The notes beneath the pieces were generated by a model. It saw only the letters and a program-made list of their open reading frames with translations, was not told the DNA's origin and did no database searches. Shown piece by piece: positions 15,941 to 25,300 of a stretch of DNA of 64,000 nt (position 1 is the first letter of the stretch; each line of letters opens with the position of its first letter). Location: contig NZ_JBBLYU010000001.1 in assembly GCF_037911135.1 (NCBI RefSeq), positions 62,001-126,000 of the forward strand. The letters run 5' to 3'. The position numbers and the translations under genes are program-made. The DNA comes from Phaeobacter sp. A36a-5a (lineage in GTDB: Bacteria; Pseudomonadota; Alphaproteobacteria; Rhodobacterales; Rhodobacteraceae).

Positions 15941-17250
15941 CAGTCTCTCCGATAGACCGGTTCGCCGGCCACATAAGTTGCCAGCACCCTACCTTGCATG
16001 CGCTGCCCGTCAAAGGGGGTGTTCTGCGATTTCGAGTGCAGCGAAAAACGGTCCATTACAAAGGGCTGGTCGGCGTCAAACAGCACCAGATCAGCCGGTG
16101 CGCCTTCGGCCAGGCGACCGCAGTCGAGCCCCAGTCGTTTGGCCGGGTTCAGGGCCATGGCCCGAAACAGCGTTGGCAGGTCCAGCTGTTCGGCATGATA
16201 AAGCCGCAAGGCCGCGGGCAGCAGTGTTTCCAGTGCGACAGCCCCGGCGGCGGCTTCCTCAAACGGCAGGCGCTTGCTTTCTTCATCCTGCGGTGTGTGC
16301 ATCGAGGAGATCGTGTCGATCAGCCCCTCGCGCAGCGCGTCGATCAATGCCAGCCTGTCCTCCTCGGATCGCAGCGGCGGTTTGACCTTGAAGAAGGTGC
16401 GGTAGTCGGCAACGTCCAGCTCGTTCAGGGTCAGGTGATGGATCGAGGTTCCGGCAGTGATGTCCAGCCCGTTGGCTTTGGCCCGCTGAAGGGCGGGCAG
16501 GGCGCGCGCGGTGGTGATCTGATCTGCGTGATACCGCGCTCCAGTCATTTCCAGCAGGGCGATATCGCGATCCAGTCCCATCCGCTCGGCCATCGGGGTG
16601 ACGGCGGGCAGCCCACGCAGCGTGGCGAATTTACCCGAGGTTGCGGCGGCCCCTTTGCTCAATCCCGGCTCCTGGGGGTGGGCGATGACCAGCGCGCCGC
16701 AGCTGCGCGCATAAGACAGGGCGCGGGAGAACACCTTGGTGTCGGCGACGACATGATCGCAATCGGAAAAGGCAACCGCACCTGCATCCATGAGAAAGCC
16801 GATCTCGGTCATTTCTCGGCCCTCGCGCCCCTTGGTCAGGGCGGCCATTGGCAGCACGTTCACCGGTGCATCGGCCTGCGCGCGACGGGTCACGAATTCC
16901 AGTGTCTCGGGGCTGTCGATGGCGGGCGTCGTATCCGGCCGCGTTACCATGGTGGTAACCCCCCCTGCCGCTGCTGCAAGGCCTGCGGATTTATAGCTTT
17001 CCTTGTGACGTTCCCCGGGTTCGCAGACCTTGACCCCGATGTCGACGATACCCGGCGCAAGACATTTTCCGTGGCAGTCAATAAGGGTCACATCCTCTGC
17101 CCCAATGTTTCGCGTGCGAAACAATTGGTCAGGGTCGGTGCCATTCTTTTCAACCGCTGCAATGCGCCCCGAGTGTACCAGAACCGCACCTAGGCTGTCG
17201 GTGCCGGCTTCGGGGTCGATCAGTCGGGCGTTGGTGAACAAGAGGGTCAT
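15940..17250 (-). CDS. pyrX: Dihydroorotase homologue, probably inactive (PyrX type)
   Basis: 436-residue amidohydrolase of the type I dihydroorotase family. The metal-binding HxH of active enzymes (usually DxHVHLREPG) reads DIGVKVCEPG here: both His positions are Gly72 and Lys74, and the substrate Arg is Cys76. The catalytic Asp of the usual ATDHAP motif is Met317 (ISSMHTP). Other landmarks remain (FSDCD near 162, His191, His241, HHLTL at 271-275, and the NPAKRLGL C-terminus). Loss of these residues is the signature of the non-catalytic PyrC-prime/PyrX proteins that scaffold PyrB in Pseudomonas and others. An active dihydroorotase should be encoded elsewhere. It overlaps its operon neighbours by 1 and 4 bases. 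Confidence 0.88.
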   Translation of the reverse strand: MTLLFTNARLIDPEAGTDSLGAVLVHSGRIAAVEKNGTDPDQLFRTRNIGAEDVTLIDCHGKCLAPGIVDIGVKVCEPGERHKESYKSAGLAAAAGGVTTMVTRPDTTPAIDSPETLEFVTRRAQADAPVNVLPMAALTKGREGREMTEIGFLMDAGAVAFSDCDHVVADTKVFSRALSYARSCGALVIAHPQEPGLSKGAAATSGKFATLRGLPAVTPMAERMGLDRDIALLEMTGARYHADQITTARALPALQRAKANGLDITAGTSIHHLTLNELDVADYRTFFKVKPPLRSEEDRLALIDALREGLIDTISSMHTPQDEESKRLPFEEAAAGAVALETLLPAALRLYHAEQLDLPTLFRAMALNPAKRLGLDCGRLAEGAPADLVLFDADQPFVMDRFSLHSKSQNTPFDGQRMQGRVLATYVAGEPVYRRD

Positions 17251-17654
17251 GCGCGTGGACTTTCCGGGTGGTCAGAGAGGGCGGTTTCGATGGCGGTGCG
17301 GGTCGCAGCCGGGTCGGGCTGGTATTTGATCAGGTATTTGTGGCCGTCGCGGGTGACGATCTGCACAGTGCTGCCGAGCTGGTTCACCTGGGCAATAGTG
17401 GCCAGCGGAATCTGTTGGTGATCCGGGCCGATCACCGATGTGTCGCCAATTGCCCAGACCCGGGTCAGCTCATCCGACATCAGATAGCCACCACGCAGGC
17501 CGATCGCGGCGAGCCCGCCAATGGCGCCAGTCCAGACATATGGGTTCCCCATCACCCAGAGAATGCCCATCGCGCCAACCATGGCGATGACCGCGAGCCA
17601 GGCGTGGCTGCGCCAGTAGGCCATGCGGTCCGGGGAAAAGCGGGTCTCGGCCAT
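17247..17654 (-). CDS. Membrane protein, unknown (PH-like)
   Basis: 135 residues. Two N-terminal helices (AWLAVIAMVGAMGILWVMG and YVWTGAIGGLAAIGL) are followed by a small beta-rich region, LTRVWAIGDTSVIGPDHQQIPLATIAQVNQLGSTVQIVTRDGHKYLI. That pattern resembles bacterial PH-like domains of membrane proteins. It has a 4-base overlap with pyrX and lies 4 bases downstream of the next gene, so it is a true operon member. No catalytic motif is seen. Confidence 0.8.
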   Translation of the reverse strand: MAETRFSPDRMAYWRSHAWLAVIAMVGAMGILWVMGNPYVWTGAIGGLAAIGLRGGYLMSDELTRVWAIGDTSVIGPDHQQIPLATIAQVNQLGSTVQIVTRDGHKYLIKYQPDPAATRTAIETALSDHPESPRA

Positions 17655-17658
17655 GATG

Positions 17659-18216
17659 TCAGCTCGCCAGCAACAGCACGACGAGGAGGATCAGTGCCAT
17701 CACGATGGCAAAGATGGTCGCGCCGATACGTCGGGCGCGTGAGCGTGCCGCGCGCGGGGAGGGGCGTGGAGCCGAATAGGGTTTGGCGCTGTCAGGGGTT
17801 TGGTCGGGATTGCTCGGCAGGCTGGCCCAATCCGCACCAAGTTCGCTGTAATCGCCGATATGGCGGATCTGATGCGCCGGGATCAGGCGGGTTTCCTCGC
17901 CCCGAAATGCGCGCGACCGCAGCAGCAGCACATAGCCGTCGATTGCCATCAGCCTCTGGGCATCGGCTTCCAGCTGCTCGGCGGGAATGCCGCAGCCGTC
18001 GCGCAGGTAACCGATCAGCCCCAGATCTTCCAGATCGCTTACCGGAAAGATTTCGACATGATCGAGGTCGACATACTCAATCCCCAGAACCTGTGCCAAT
18101 GCGCCGGGCTCTCGCAGGAAACGGGCCTGTTCCGACCGCATGTCGAGATCAAAGACATGGATCATCCGCTGCTCGCCTGCGGGGATGGTCAGGGGCTGCG
18201 TTACCGGCTCGGTCAT
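17659..18216 (-). CDS. Tail-anchored protein, unknown function
   Basis: 185 residues. The N-terminal 120 residues are acidic and soluble (IHVFDLDMRSEQARFL, EYVDLDHVEIFPVSDLEDLGLIGYLRDG), followed by a Pro/Arg/Ser-rich linker and a single C-terminal helix (ATIFAIVMALILLVVLLLAS), a tail-anchor arrangement with the soluble part in the cytoplasm. It starts 3 bases after the pyrB stop. Genes like this next to pyrB I recall only as hypothetical in Rhodobacterales. It may act on membrane association of the PyrB/PyrX complex; that is a guess. Confidence 0.8.
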   Translation of the reverse strand: MTEPVTQPLTIPAGEQRMIHVFDLDMRSEQARFLREPGALAQVLGIEYVDLDHVEIFPVSDLEDLGLIGYLRDGCGIPAEQLEADAQRLMAIDGYVLLLRSRAFRGEETRLIPAHQIRHIGDYSELGADWASLPSNPDQTPDSAKPYSAPRPSPRAARSRARRIGATIFAIVMALILLVVLLLAS

Positions 18217-18219
18217 TGA

Positions 18220-19215
18220 TCAGACCACGCCCGGTTGCGCCATGGCAGTCTGACGGCTGGCGCGCAGATTGCGGGCCAGAAGATCCATCACCGCCATGCG
18301 AACGGCGACACCCATTTCGACCTGCTCCTGAATGACCGAACGATTGATATCGTCCGCCAGCGTACCGTCGATTTCAACGCCCCGGTTCATCGGGCCGGGG
18401 TGCATAACGATGGCGTCGGGTTTGGCCAGCGCCAGCTTCTCGGCATCCAGCCCGTAGCGGTGGTAATACTCGCGTTCTGAGGGAATAAATCCACCGTCCA
18501 TCCGCTCCCTTTGCAGGCGCAGCATCATGACCACATCCACGTCTTTCAGCCCTTCGCGCATGTCGTCGTAGATTTCGGCACCGAACTCTGCGAAATGGTC
18601 GGGCACCAGGGTCGGCGGGCCGATCAGCCGGATGCGGTTTTCCATCTTGCCCAGAAGGATCAGATTGGAGCGGGCTACCCGGGAATGCGCGACATCGCCA
18701 CAGATCGCAATGTTCAGACGGTGCAGGCGCCCTTTTGCACGGCGGATGGTCAGCGCATCCAGCAGCGCCTGTGTAGGGTGCTCATGCCGCCCGTCGCCTG
18801 CGTTGAGCACGGCGCAGTTCACCTTTTGCGCCAGAAGATCCACGGCACCTGAGTGCGGGTGGCGCACAACCAGCAGATCGGGGTGCATCGCGTTCAGTGT
18901 CATCGCGGTGTCGATCAGGGTCTCCCCCTTTTTGATCGAGCTGGCCTGCATCGCCATGTTCATGACATCTGCCCCCAGCCGTTTGCCTGCGATTTCAAAA
19001 CTGGCCTGAGTGCGGGTGGAGTTCTCAAAGAACATGTTGACCTGGGTCAGCCCGGACAGCGCATCGGCGTGTTTGTCAGGGCGTCGGTTCAGCTCGGCAT
19101 AGCTGTCGGCCAGATCCAGGATGGCGGTAATTTCATGCGGCTTCAGCGGCTCAATACCCAGAAGATGCCGTTGGTTGAAGGACATCGGATCAATCGACGT
19201 GGGGGCATTGGGCAT
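18220..19215 (-). CDS. pyrB: Aspartate carbamoyltransferase catalytic subunit
   Basis: 331 residues; second step of de novo pyrimidine synthesis, joining carbamoyl phosphate and aspartate. Diagnostic motifs: [13 protein letters not shown] (carbamoyl-phosphate site STRT), [25 protein letters not shown] and the C-terminal [14 protein letters not shown] chose ATG 19215 because GGAG lies 6 bases before it; ATG 19185 (MSFNQRH) has no Shine-Dalgarno. There is no pyrI regulatory gene nearby; the pseudo-dihydroorotase downstream is the likely partner of this class of ATCase. First gene of the minus-strand pyrB-plsY operon. Confidence 0.96.
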   Translation of the reverse strand: MPNAPTSIDPMSFNQRHLLGIEPLKPHEITAILDLADSYAELNRRPDKHADALSGLTQVNMFFENSTRTQASFEIAGKRLGADVMNMAMQASSIKKGETLIDTAMTLNAMHPDLLVVRHPHSGAVDLLAQKVNCAVLNAGDGRHEHPTQALLDALTIRRAKGRLHRLNIAICGDVAHSRVARSNLILLGKMENRIRLIGPPTLVPDHFAEFGAEIYDDMREGLKDVDVVMMLRLQRERMDGGFIPSEREYYHRYGLDAEKLALAKPDAIVMHPGPMNRGVEIDGTLADDINRSVIQEQVEMGVAVRMAVMDLLARNLRASRQTAMAQPGVV

Positions 19216-19356
19216 GGGCTGGCTCCGTGCTGTTTGGCGCTCTTATAGCAGGGCTGTGGCGTCCGGCAAGACAGCCGGGGCGTGTTCTGGGCCGGGGTGA
19301 AGGCTGCGGTGAAGTCAGGTGTTTTGCTTGGCTCCCGAGCAGAGTAGCTTGGGGCC

Positions 19357-20118
19357 ATGGAATCGGCATTGGATTATCACAGCGCGCGGGCGCTCTTGGC
19401 GTGGCAGATTGAACTGGGGGCGACCGATGCAATCGGCGATGCGCCGGTCAATCGCTATGAGCTGCAGGCGCGGCTGCCCAAGGCGGCTGCGACGACTGCG
19501 GATGCCGCGCCGATCAAACCTCTCGAAATCGACCCGGTTGCGGTGGCACGACAGATGGCAGGGGCCGCTGGTTCGCTGGCGGCGCTGCGCGATGCGCTGG
19601 ATCAGTTTGAACATTGCGAGCTGAAAAAGGGCGCGCGTAACCTGGTGTTTGCTGATGGCCACCCCGGTGCCCGCGTGATGGTGGTTGGCGAAGCCCCCGG
19701 TCGGGATGAGGATATGGCCGGAAAGCCTTTTGTGGGCCGCGCCGGGCAGCTGCTGGACCGGATGCTGGCAGCCATTGGCCTGTCGCGTGAGGACAGCGTT
19801 TATATTGCCAATGTGTTACCGTGGCGACCGCCGCAGAACCGGGATCCGCTGCCTGCGGAAATCGCCATGATGACTCCGTTTCTGGAGCGCCACATTGCCC
19901 TTGTGCAGCCGGATATCCTGATTGCCATGGGCAATATCAGCTGTGATGCCCTGCTCGGAAAACGCGGTATCACCCGGATGCGTGGCACTTGGCATGAGGC
20001 GCAGGGCAAACCGGTGATGCCGATGTTTCACCCGGCCTATCTGCTGCGTCAACCGGTGCAGAAACGCGCCGCCTGGGCGGACCTGCTTGAGGTGAAGACG
20101 CGGCTGACCGCCGGGTGA
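19357..20118 (+). CDS. Uracil-DNA glycosylase, family-4-like
   Basis: 253 residues; removes uracil from DNA for base excision repair. The catalytic core shows VVGEAPGRDEDMAGKPFVGRAGQLLD (motif A), NVLPWRPPQNRDP, and the C-terminal motif MFHPAYLLRQP. The N-terminal 85 residues are a variable extension. Classical family 4 enzymes hold a 4Fe-4S cluster with four cysteines including a C-x2-C pair. This protein has only two Cys in total (in HCELKK and ISCDALL), so the cluster is probably absent. It starts 141 bases from the divergent pyrB gene. Confidence 0.88.
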   Translation: MESALDYHSARALLAWQIELGATDAIGDAPVNRYELQARLPKAAATTADAAPIKPLEIDPVAVARQMAGAAGSLAALRDALDQFEHCELKKGARNLVFADGHPGARVMVVGEAPGRDEDMAGKPFVGRAGQLLDRMLAAIGLSREDSVYIANVLPWRPPQNRDPLPAEIAMMTPFLERHIALVQPDILIAMGNISCDALLGKRGITRMRGTWHEAQGKPVMPMFHPAYLLRQPVQKRAAWADLLEVKTRLTAG

Positions 20119-20194
20119 TACGCAACCACTAACGGGGCGGGCCGGAAACGGGCGCTACCCAAGGCAGCTGATATTTCAGATGGGGGCCGGAAAC

Positions 20195-20737
20195 ATGGCA
20201 CAACTCGACGACAGCAAGAATTTTATTCCCGTTCGCATTGCAGTGCTGACGGTCTCGGACAGCCGGTCGCTGGCAGAGGATCGTTCCGGTCAGGTTCTTG
20301 TGGATCGGCTGGAGGCGGCGCGGCATGTGCTGGCCGATCGCAAGATCCTGCCGGACGAGCGGGCCGAGATCGCAGGCCAGCTGCGTGACTGGATCGCCGA
20401 CCCAGAGGTCGATGTGGTGATATCGACCGGCGGCACCGGGCTGACCGGCCGCGATGTCACGGTCGAGGCACACCGGGATGTCTATGAAAAGGAAATCGAT
20501 GCCTTTGGCACGGTTTTCACCATCATTTCCATGCAGAAGATCGGCACATCAGCGGTGCAATCAAGGGCCACTGGCGGCGTCGCTGGCGGCACCTATCTCT
20601 TTGCGCTGCCCGGAAGCCCGGGCGCCTGCAAGGATGCCTGGGATGAAATTCTGGTGAAGCAGCTGGATTACCGGCATCGTCCCTGCAATTTTGTGGAAAT
20701 CATGCCGCGGCTTGACGAACATTTGCGTCGCAAGTGA
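20195..20737 (+). CDS. moaB: Molybdenum cofactor biosynthesis protein B
   Basis: 180 residues from ATG 20195, preceded by GGGGGCCGGAA; the ORF extends 5 codons further up without support. MoaB binds molybdopterin and, like MogA, can adenylate it before molybdate insertion. Motifs: AVLTVSDSRS near the N-terminus, the STGGTGLTGRDVT loop (the family's TGGTG-x3-D signature), and LFALPGSPGACKDAW. The family's usual length is about 170. It lies apart from the other Moco genes in this window (moaDE and the mob/moe group). Confidence 0.95.
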   Translation: MAQLDDSKNFIPVRIAVLTVSDSRSLAEDRSGQVLVDRLEAARHVLADRKILPDERAEIAGQLRDWIADPEVDVVISTGGTGLTGRDVTVEAHRDVYEKEIDAFGTVFTIISMQKIGTSAVQSRATGGVAGGTYLFALPGSPGACKDAWDEILVKQLDYRHRPCNFVEIMPRLDEHLRRK

Positions 20738-20773
20738 GACGGAATTGATCCGTGACTGCGTGTAACCTCGTAT

Positions 20774-20787
20774 AGTTTGTACAAACT
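20774..20787. promoter_or_regulatory. Perfect 14-bp palindrome upstream of the efflux operon
   Basis: AGTTTGTACAAACT is a perfect palindrome 84 bases before the adaptor ATG, in the 133-base gap between moaB and the RND genes. Its size and symmetry fit a TetR-like repressor site. No TetR gene is adjacent. Confidence 0.5.
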
Positions 20788-20870
20788 GGTATTCTTGCGG
20801 CTTAAGGTGTTCATTTTGAACGCTGCGGTGGTGGTGTGGCCGGTTCGTTTAGCCGATTGAAGGATAAAGA

Positions 20871-22346
20871 ATGCGCTTTTTGCGGCAAACGGTGATTGGG
20901 GTCTTTCTCGCGGCGCTGACAGCGGCGCTGCTGCTTCTGGCGGTGCAGATGGTGGTGTCTGCCATTCAGACCCGTATGGCGGATGAACGTGGCGCGCCGC
21001 CGGATCGTGAACGGGTGTTTGCGGTGAATGTCGAGCGGGCTGAGCTGGGCACGGTGCAGCCGCGGCTGACCGCCTTTGGCCGGATCGAGAGCCGCCGCAG
21101 GCTGGAGCTGCGTACGGCGGCTGCCGGTCGGGTGGTAGAGCTGGCGCCGGGTTTCGAGGATGGCGGTGACGTGAAGGCCGGGGCGCTTCTGGTGCAGATC
21201 GACCCGGCAGATGCGCAGGCCGCCCTGCGACGCGCAGAGGCGGACATGCTGGACGCAGAGGCCGAGACCCGAGAGGCCCGGCGCGGGCTGGCGCTGGCGC
21301 AGGATGAACTGGCCGCTGCCGAGGATCAGGCAGAGCTGCGCACGCGCGCGCTGGAGCGGCAGCGCAACCTGGAAACGCGGGGCGTCGGATCGGCGGCAAC
21401 GGTTGAGGTGGTGGAACTGGCGGCGGCACAGGCCCGGCAGGCGGTGATTTCTCGCAGGCAGGCGGTGTCGCTGGCCGAGGCCCGCATTGATCAGAGCGTC
21501 ACGCGACTGGCGCGGGCCGAGATCGCACTTGAGGATGCCCGCCGCAATCTGGCCGACACCACGATCACCGCTGCGTTTGACGGGACGCTGCAATCGGTGA
21601 ACCTGGTGGAAGGGCGGTTGGTTTCGGCCAATGAAAAGCTGGCTGATCTGGTGGATCCGGCGCAGCTGGATGTGGCTTTCCGGGTGTCGACGGTTCAATA
21701 CGCCCGTCTGCTGGATGCCGATGGGCAGCTGCTTGCGGCCCCGGTTGAGGTCACGCTGGATGCCACCGGCGCCGCATTGAAGGCAACGGGTGTTGCGGTG
21801 CGGGTCAGCGGTGATGCAGGCGAAGGGCTGGCAGGGCGGTTGATCTACGCGCGGCTTGATCCGGCACTTGGCTTCAAGCCCGGCGATTTTGTCACCGTTC
21901 ACGTGCAGGAACCGGAGCTGGCAGAGGTGGCGCGGCTGCCGGCCTCGGCGCTGGGGGCGGATGGAACGGTTCTGGTGCTGGGGGAGGACGACCGCCTAGA
22001 GGCGCTTCCTGTAACGCTGGTGCGTCGCCAGGGTGATGACGTGCTGCTGCGCGGCGCAGGTTTGGAAGGCCGCGACGTCGTCAACGGGCGCACGCCGCTG
22101 CTGGGGGCGGGGATCAAGGTGCGCCCGCTCCGTCAGGGGGCGGAGGCCAGCGGCGCAGGGGATAGCGCCGCCGCGGAGGCGGATCTGGTTGAGCTGACCG
22201 AGGATCGTCGAGCCAAGCTCGTCGCCATGGTCGAAGGCAACAGCAGGATGCCGCAGGCGGTGAAGGCGCGGATGCTGGAACAGCTGGCTGCGGCCAAGGT
22301 GCCCGCTGGGCTGATCAACCGGATCGAAACGCGGATGGGAGGGTAG
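20871..22346 (+). CDS. RND efflux periplasmic adaptor (HlyD/MFP family)
   Basis: 491 residues; links the inner-membrane RND pump to an outer-membrane channel. It has an N-terminal signal anchor (TVIGVFLAALTAALLLLAVQM). The first lipoyl half is ELRTAAAGRVVELAPGFEDGGDVKAGALLVQIDPADAQAAL. A long Ala/Arg/Glu-rich alpha-hairpin (about residues 115-215) follows, then the second lipoyl half DTTITAAFDGTLQSVNLVEGRLVS and a beta-barrel domain. The C-terminal 60 residues (LTEDRRAKLVAMVEGNSRMP) are an extra helical tail. It ends 5 bases before the pump gene. Confidence 0.92.
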   Translation: MRFLRQTVIGVFLAALTAALLLLAVQMVVSAIQTRMADERGAPPDRERVFAVNVERAELGTVQPRLTAFGRIESRRRLELRTAAAGRVVELAPGFEDGGDVKAGALLVQIDPADAQAALRRAEADMLDAEAETREARRGLALAQDELAAAEDQAELRTRALERQRNLETRGVGSAATVEVVELAAAQARQAVISRRQAVSLAEARIDQSVTRLARAEIALEDARRNLADTTITAAFDGTLQSVNLVEGRLVSANEKLADLVDPAQLDVAFRVSTVQYARLLDADGQLLAAPVEVTLDATGAALKATGVAVRVSGDAGEGLAGRLIYARLDPALGFKPGDFVTVHVQEPELAEVARLPASALGADGTVLVLGEDDRLEALPVTLVRRQGDDVLLRGAGLEGRDVVNGRTPLLGAGIKVRPLRQGAEASGAGDSAAAEADLVELTEDRRAKLVAMVEGNSRMPQAVKARMLEQLAAAKVPAGLINRIETRMGG

Positions 22347-22351
22347 CGGCG

Positions 22352-25300
22352 ATGCTGCGCAATCCCCCCCGATCGGCTGGCGGTGTTCTGAGTTATTTCA
22401 CTCGCCACCGGACCTTGTCGAACCTGCTGCTGGTCCTGCTCCTGGTGCTGGGTGCGGCGGCGATCCCCAATATGCGGGCGCAGTTCTTTCCCGATGTGAT
22501 CGTGGACCAGGTGTCGGTGGGAATCGAATGGGAGGGGGCTGGCCCGGAAGATATCGACAGTGCGATCGTGCAGGCGCTGGAGCCGGCGCTGCTGGCGGTT
22601 GATGGGGTCGAAAGTTCAAGCGCGACGTCGCGCGAAGGCTGGGCCAGCATCTCCTTGGAATTCGAACCCGGCTGGGACATGGCGCGGGCTGCCGATGACG
22701 TGCAAACCGCCGTCGACGGCGTCACCACCCTGCCGGAGGAGGCAGAGGAGCCCAGCGTGCTTCGCGGGGCTTGGCGTGACAGAGTCACGGATGTGGTGAT
22801 CACAGGCCCGATCGCGCCGCGCCAGCTGGGGCTGTTTGCGGATGAGCTGATCGCGCGCCTGTTCGAGGTCGGGGTGACGCGAACCACGATCCGTGGCATC
22901 GCCGCACCGCAGACCATGGTCGAAGTGCCCTCGGCCAGTCTGATTGCCCATGATATCGCGATGACGGATATCGCCGCCGCAATCGCCGCAGAGGTTGATG
23001 CCAATCCCGCGGGCGATGTGAGTGGCGCAAATGCCCGGATCCGCACCGGCAGCGAAAAGCGCAGCCCGGAGGAATTGGCAGGCATCGTGCTGCGTACCAA
23101 CCCCGATGGGTCCGCGCTGACCGTGGGAGATGTCGCCACAATCCGTGTGGAGGGTGTGGATCGCAATCGTTCTTATTTCGTCGGCGACGATCCGGCGATG
23201 TCGATCCGGGTGGACCGGTCGGATCAGGGCGATGCGATTAAGATTCAGCATCAGGTCGAAGGGGTGGTTGAGGCCTTGCAGGCCAGCCTGCCGGATGGTG
23301 TCAGCGCCAGTCTGATCCGAACCCGGGCCGAGGCGATCACCGGTCGTCTGGATATCCTGCTGGACAACGGGCTGATGGGTCTTGGTCTGGTGTTGGCATT
23401 GCTGTTCCTGTTTCTGAACGCACGCATTGCCTTCTGGGTCGCGGCAGGGATCCCGGCGGCGATGTTTGCCGCAGTGGCCTTCATGTATATGGCTGGTCTG
23501 ACGATCAATATGATCAGCCTGTTTGGCCTGATCATCACGCTGGGCATCGTAGTGGATGATGCGATCGTGGTGGGTGAACATGCCGATTTCCGTGCGCGGC
23601 GTCTGGGCGAGCATCCGGTTGCGGCGGCAGAGAACGCCGCGCGCCGCATGGCCATGCCGGTTTTCGCGGCCACATTGACCACGGTGATCGCATTTTTCGG
23701 ATTGGTGTCGATTGGCGGGCGTTTCGGCGAGCTGATCCGCGATATCCCCCTGACGGTGATTGCCGTGCTTGCGGGGTCACTGATCGAGTGTTTCCTGATC
23801 CTGCCCAATCACCTGGCCCATGCCCTGGCCCATAGCGCCAAGGAACATTGGTATGATCTGCCGAGCCGGGTGGTCAATCGCGGGTTTCGCAGGCTGCGCG
23901 ATGGCCTGTTCCGACCGCTGATGGCGCTGGTCGTACGCGGACGCTACGTAGTGCTCGCGGGTGCTTTGGTGATCCTGGCCAGTCAACTGGCGCTGTTCAT
24001 CGGCGGCGATGTCAAATGGCGGTTCTTCAATGCGCCGGAGCGTGGCTCGGTCACCGGTAATTTCGCGATGGCCGAAGGTGCGACGCGGGCCGATACGCTG
24101 GCGATGATGCGCGAGATGCAGCGTGCGGTGGATGAGCTGGGTGCGGAGTATGAGGACCGCTATGGCCGCAATCCCATCGAATTTGTTATGGCTGAGATCG
24201 GCGGCAACGCCGGGCGCGGTCTGGCCGGTGTCGATGCCAAGGATAGTGATCTTCTGGGCGGGATTTCGATTGAGCTGATTGATGCGGATCTGCGGCCCTA
24301 TTCCAGCTTTGCCTTTGTTGCGGAGATCCAGGAGAGGGTGCGCCGTCATCCGATGACGGAGACGCTGTCTTTCCGTGGCTGGCGGTCCGGCCCGGGTGGG
24401 GATGCGCTGAATGTGCAGTTCAGCGGTGCGGCGGTCGAGGTTCTGAAAGCCGCATCGGAGGATCTGAAGACGGCACTGCTGCGCTATCCTGAGGTCTCCG
24501 CTGTTGAGGACAATCTTGCCTATGACAAGGAAGAGCTGGTGCTGGAGCTGACGCCGCAGGGGCGCGCGCTGGCGTTCACGGTTGAGACGCTTGGCCGGGC
24601 GCTGCGTGCGCGGCTCAATGGGATCGAGGCGGCAACCTACCCGGAGGGCCCGCGTAGTGCCACGATCCGGGTGGAACTGCCGAAGGACGAGCTGACGGCC
24701 GATTTCCTGGAGCGCACGCTGATGCGTAGCCCGGCGGGTGTCTATCTGCCGCTTGCGGATATCGTCTCTGTCAGCCAGCGCACCGGTTTTTCGACAGTGC
24801 GGCGGGAAAACGGGGTACGCGTGATCAGTGTCACGGGCGATATCTCCGAGGACGATCCGGCCAGAGCTCAGGCCATAGCAACCGCGCTGGAAGAGGAAAT
24901 CCTGCCGAGCATCGCCAGCGAACGGCAGGTCGATTGGCAGCTCGCCGGGTTGAGCGAACAGGAGAACGAGTTCCTGAATGACGCGCGAACCGGACTGATA
25001 CTCTGCCTAACCGGTATCTATCTGGTGCTGTCGTGGATATTCGCCAGCTGGACGCGGCCCTTGGTGGTAATGGCGATTATTCCCTTTGGTCTGGTTGGCA
25101 CGATCTGGGGCCACTACCTGTGGGACGTGCCGCTGTCGATGTTCACGGTGGTGGGGCTGTTGGGAATGACCGGCATCATTATCAACGATTCGATCGTGTT
25201 GGTGACCACGATCGATGAATATGCGCAGGAACGTGGCTTGATACCGTCGATCATTGACGGGGCCGCTGACCGGCTGCGGCCGGTGATGCTGACGACGCTG

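Noticed and set aside
15913-17193. 426-residue plus-strand frame
   Set aside because: Antisense to the PyrX-type gene; no motif, and the minus-strand genes overlap as a normal operon.
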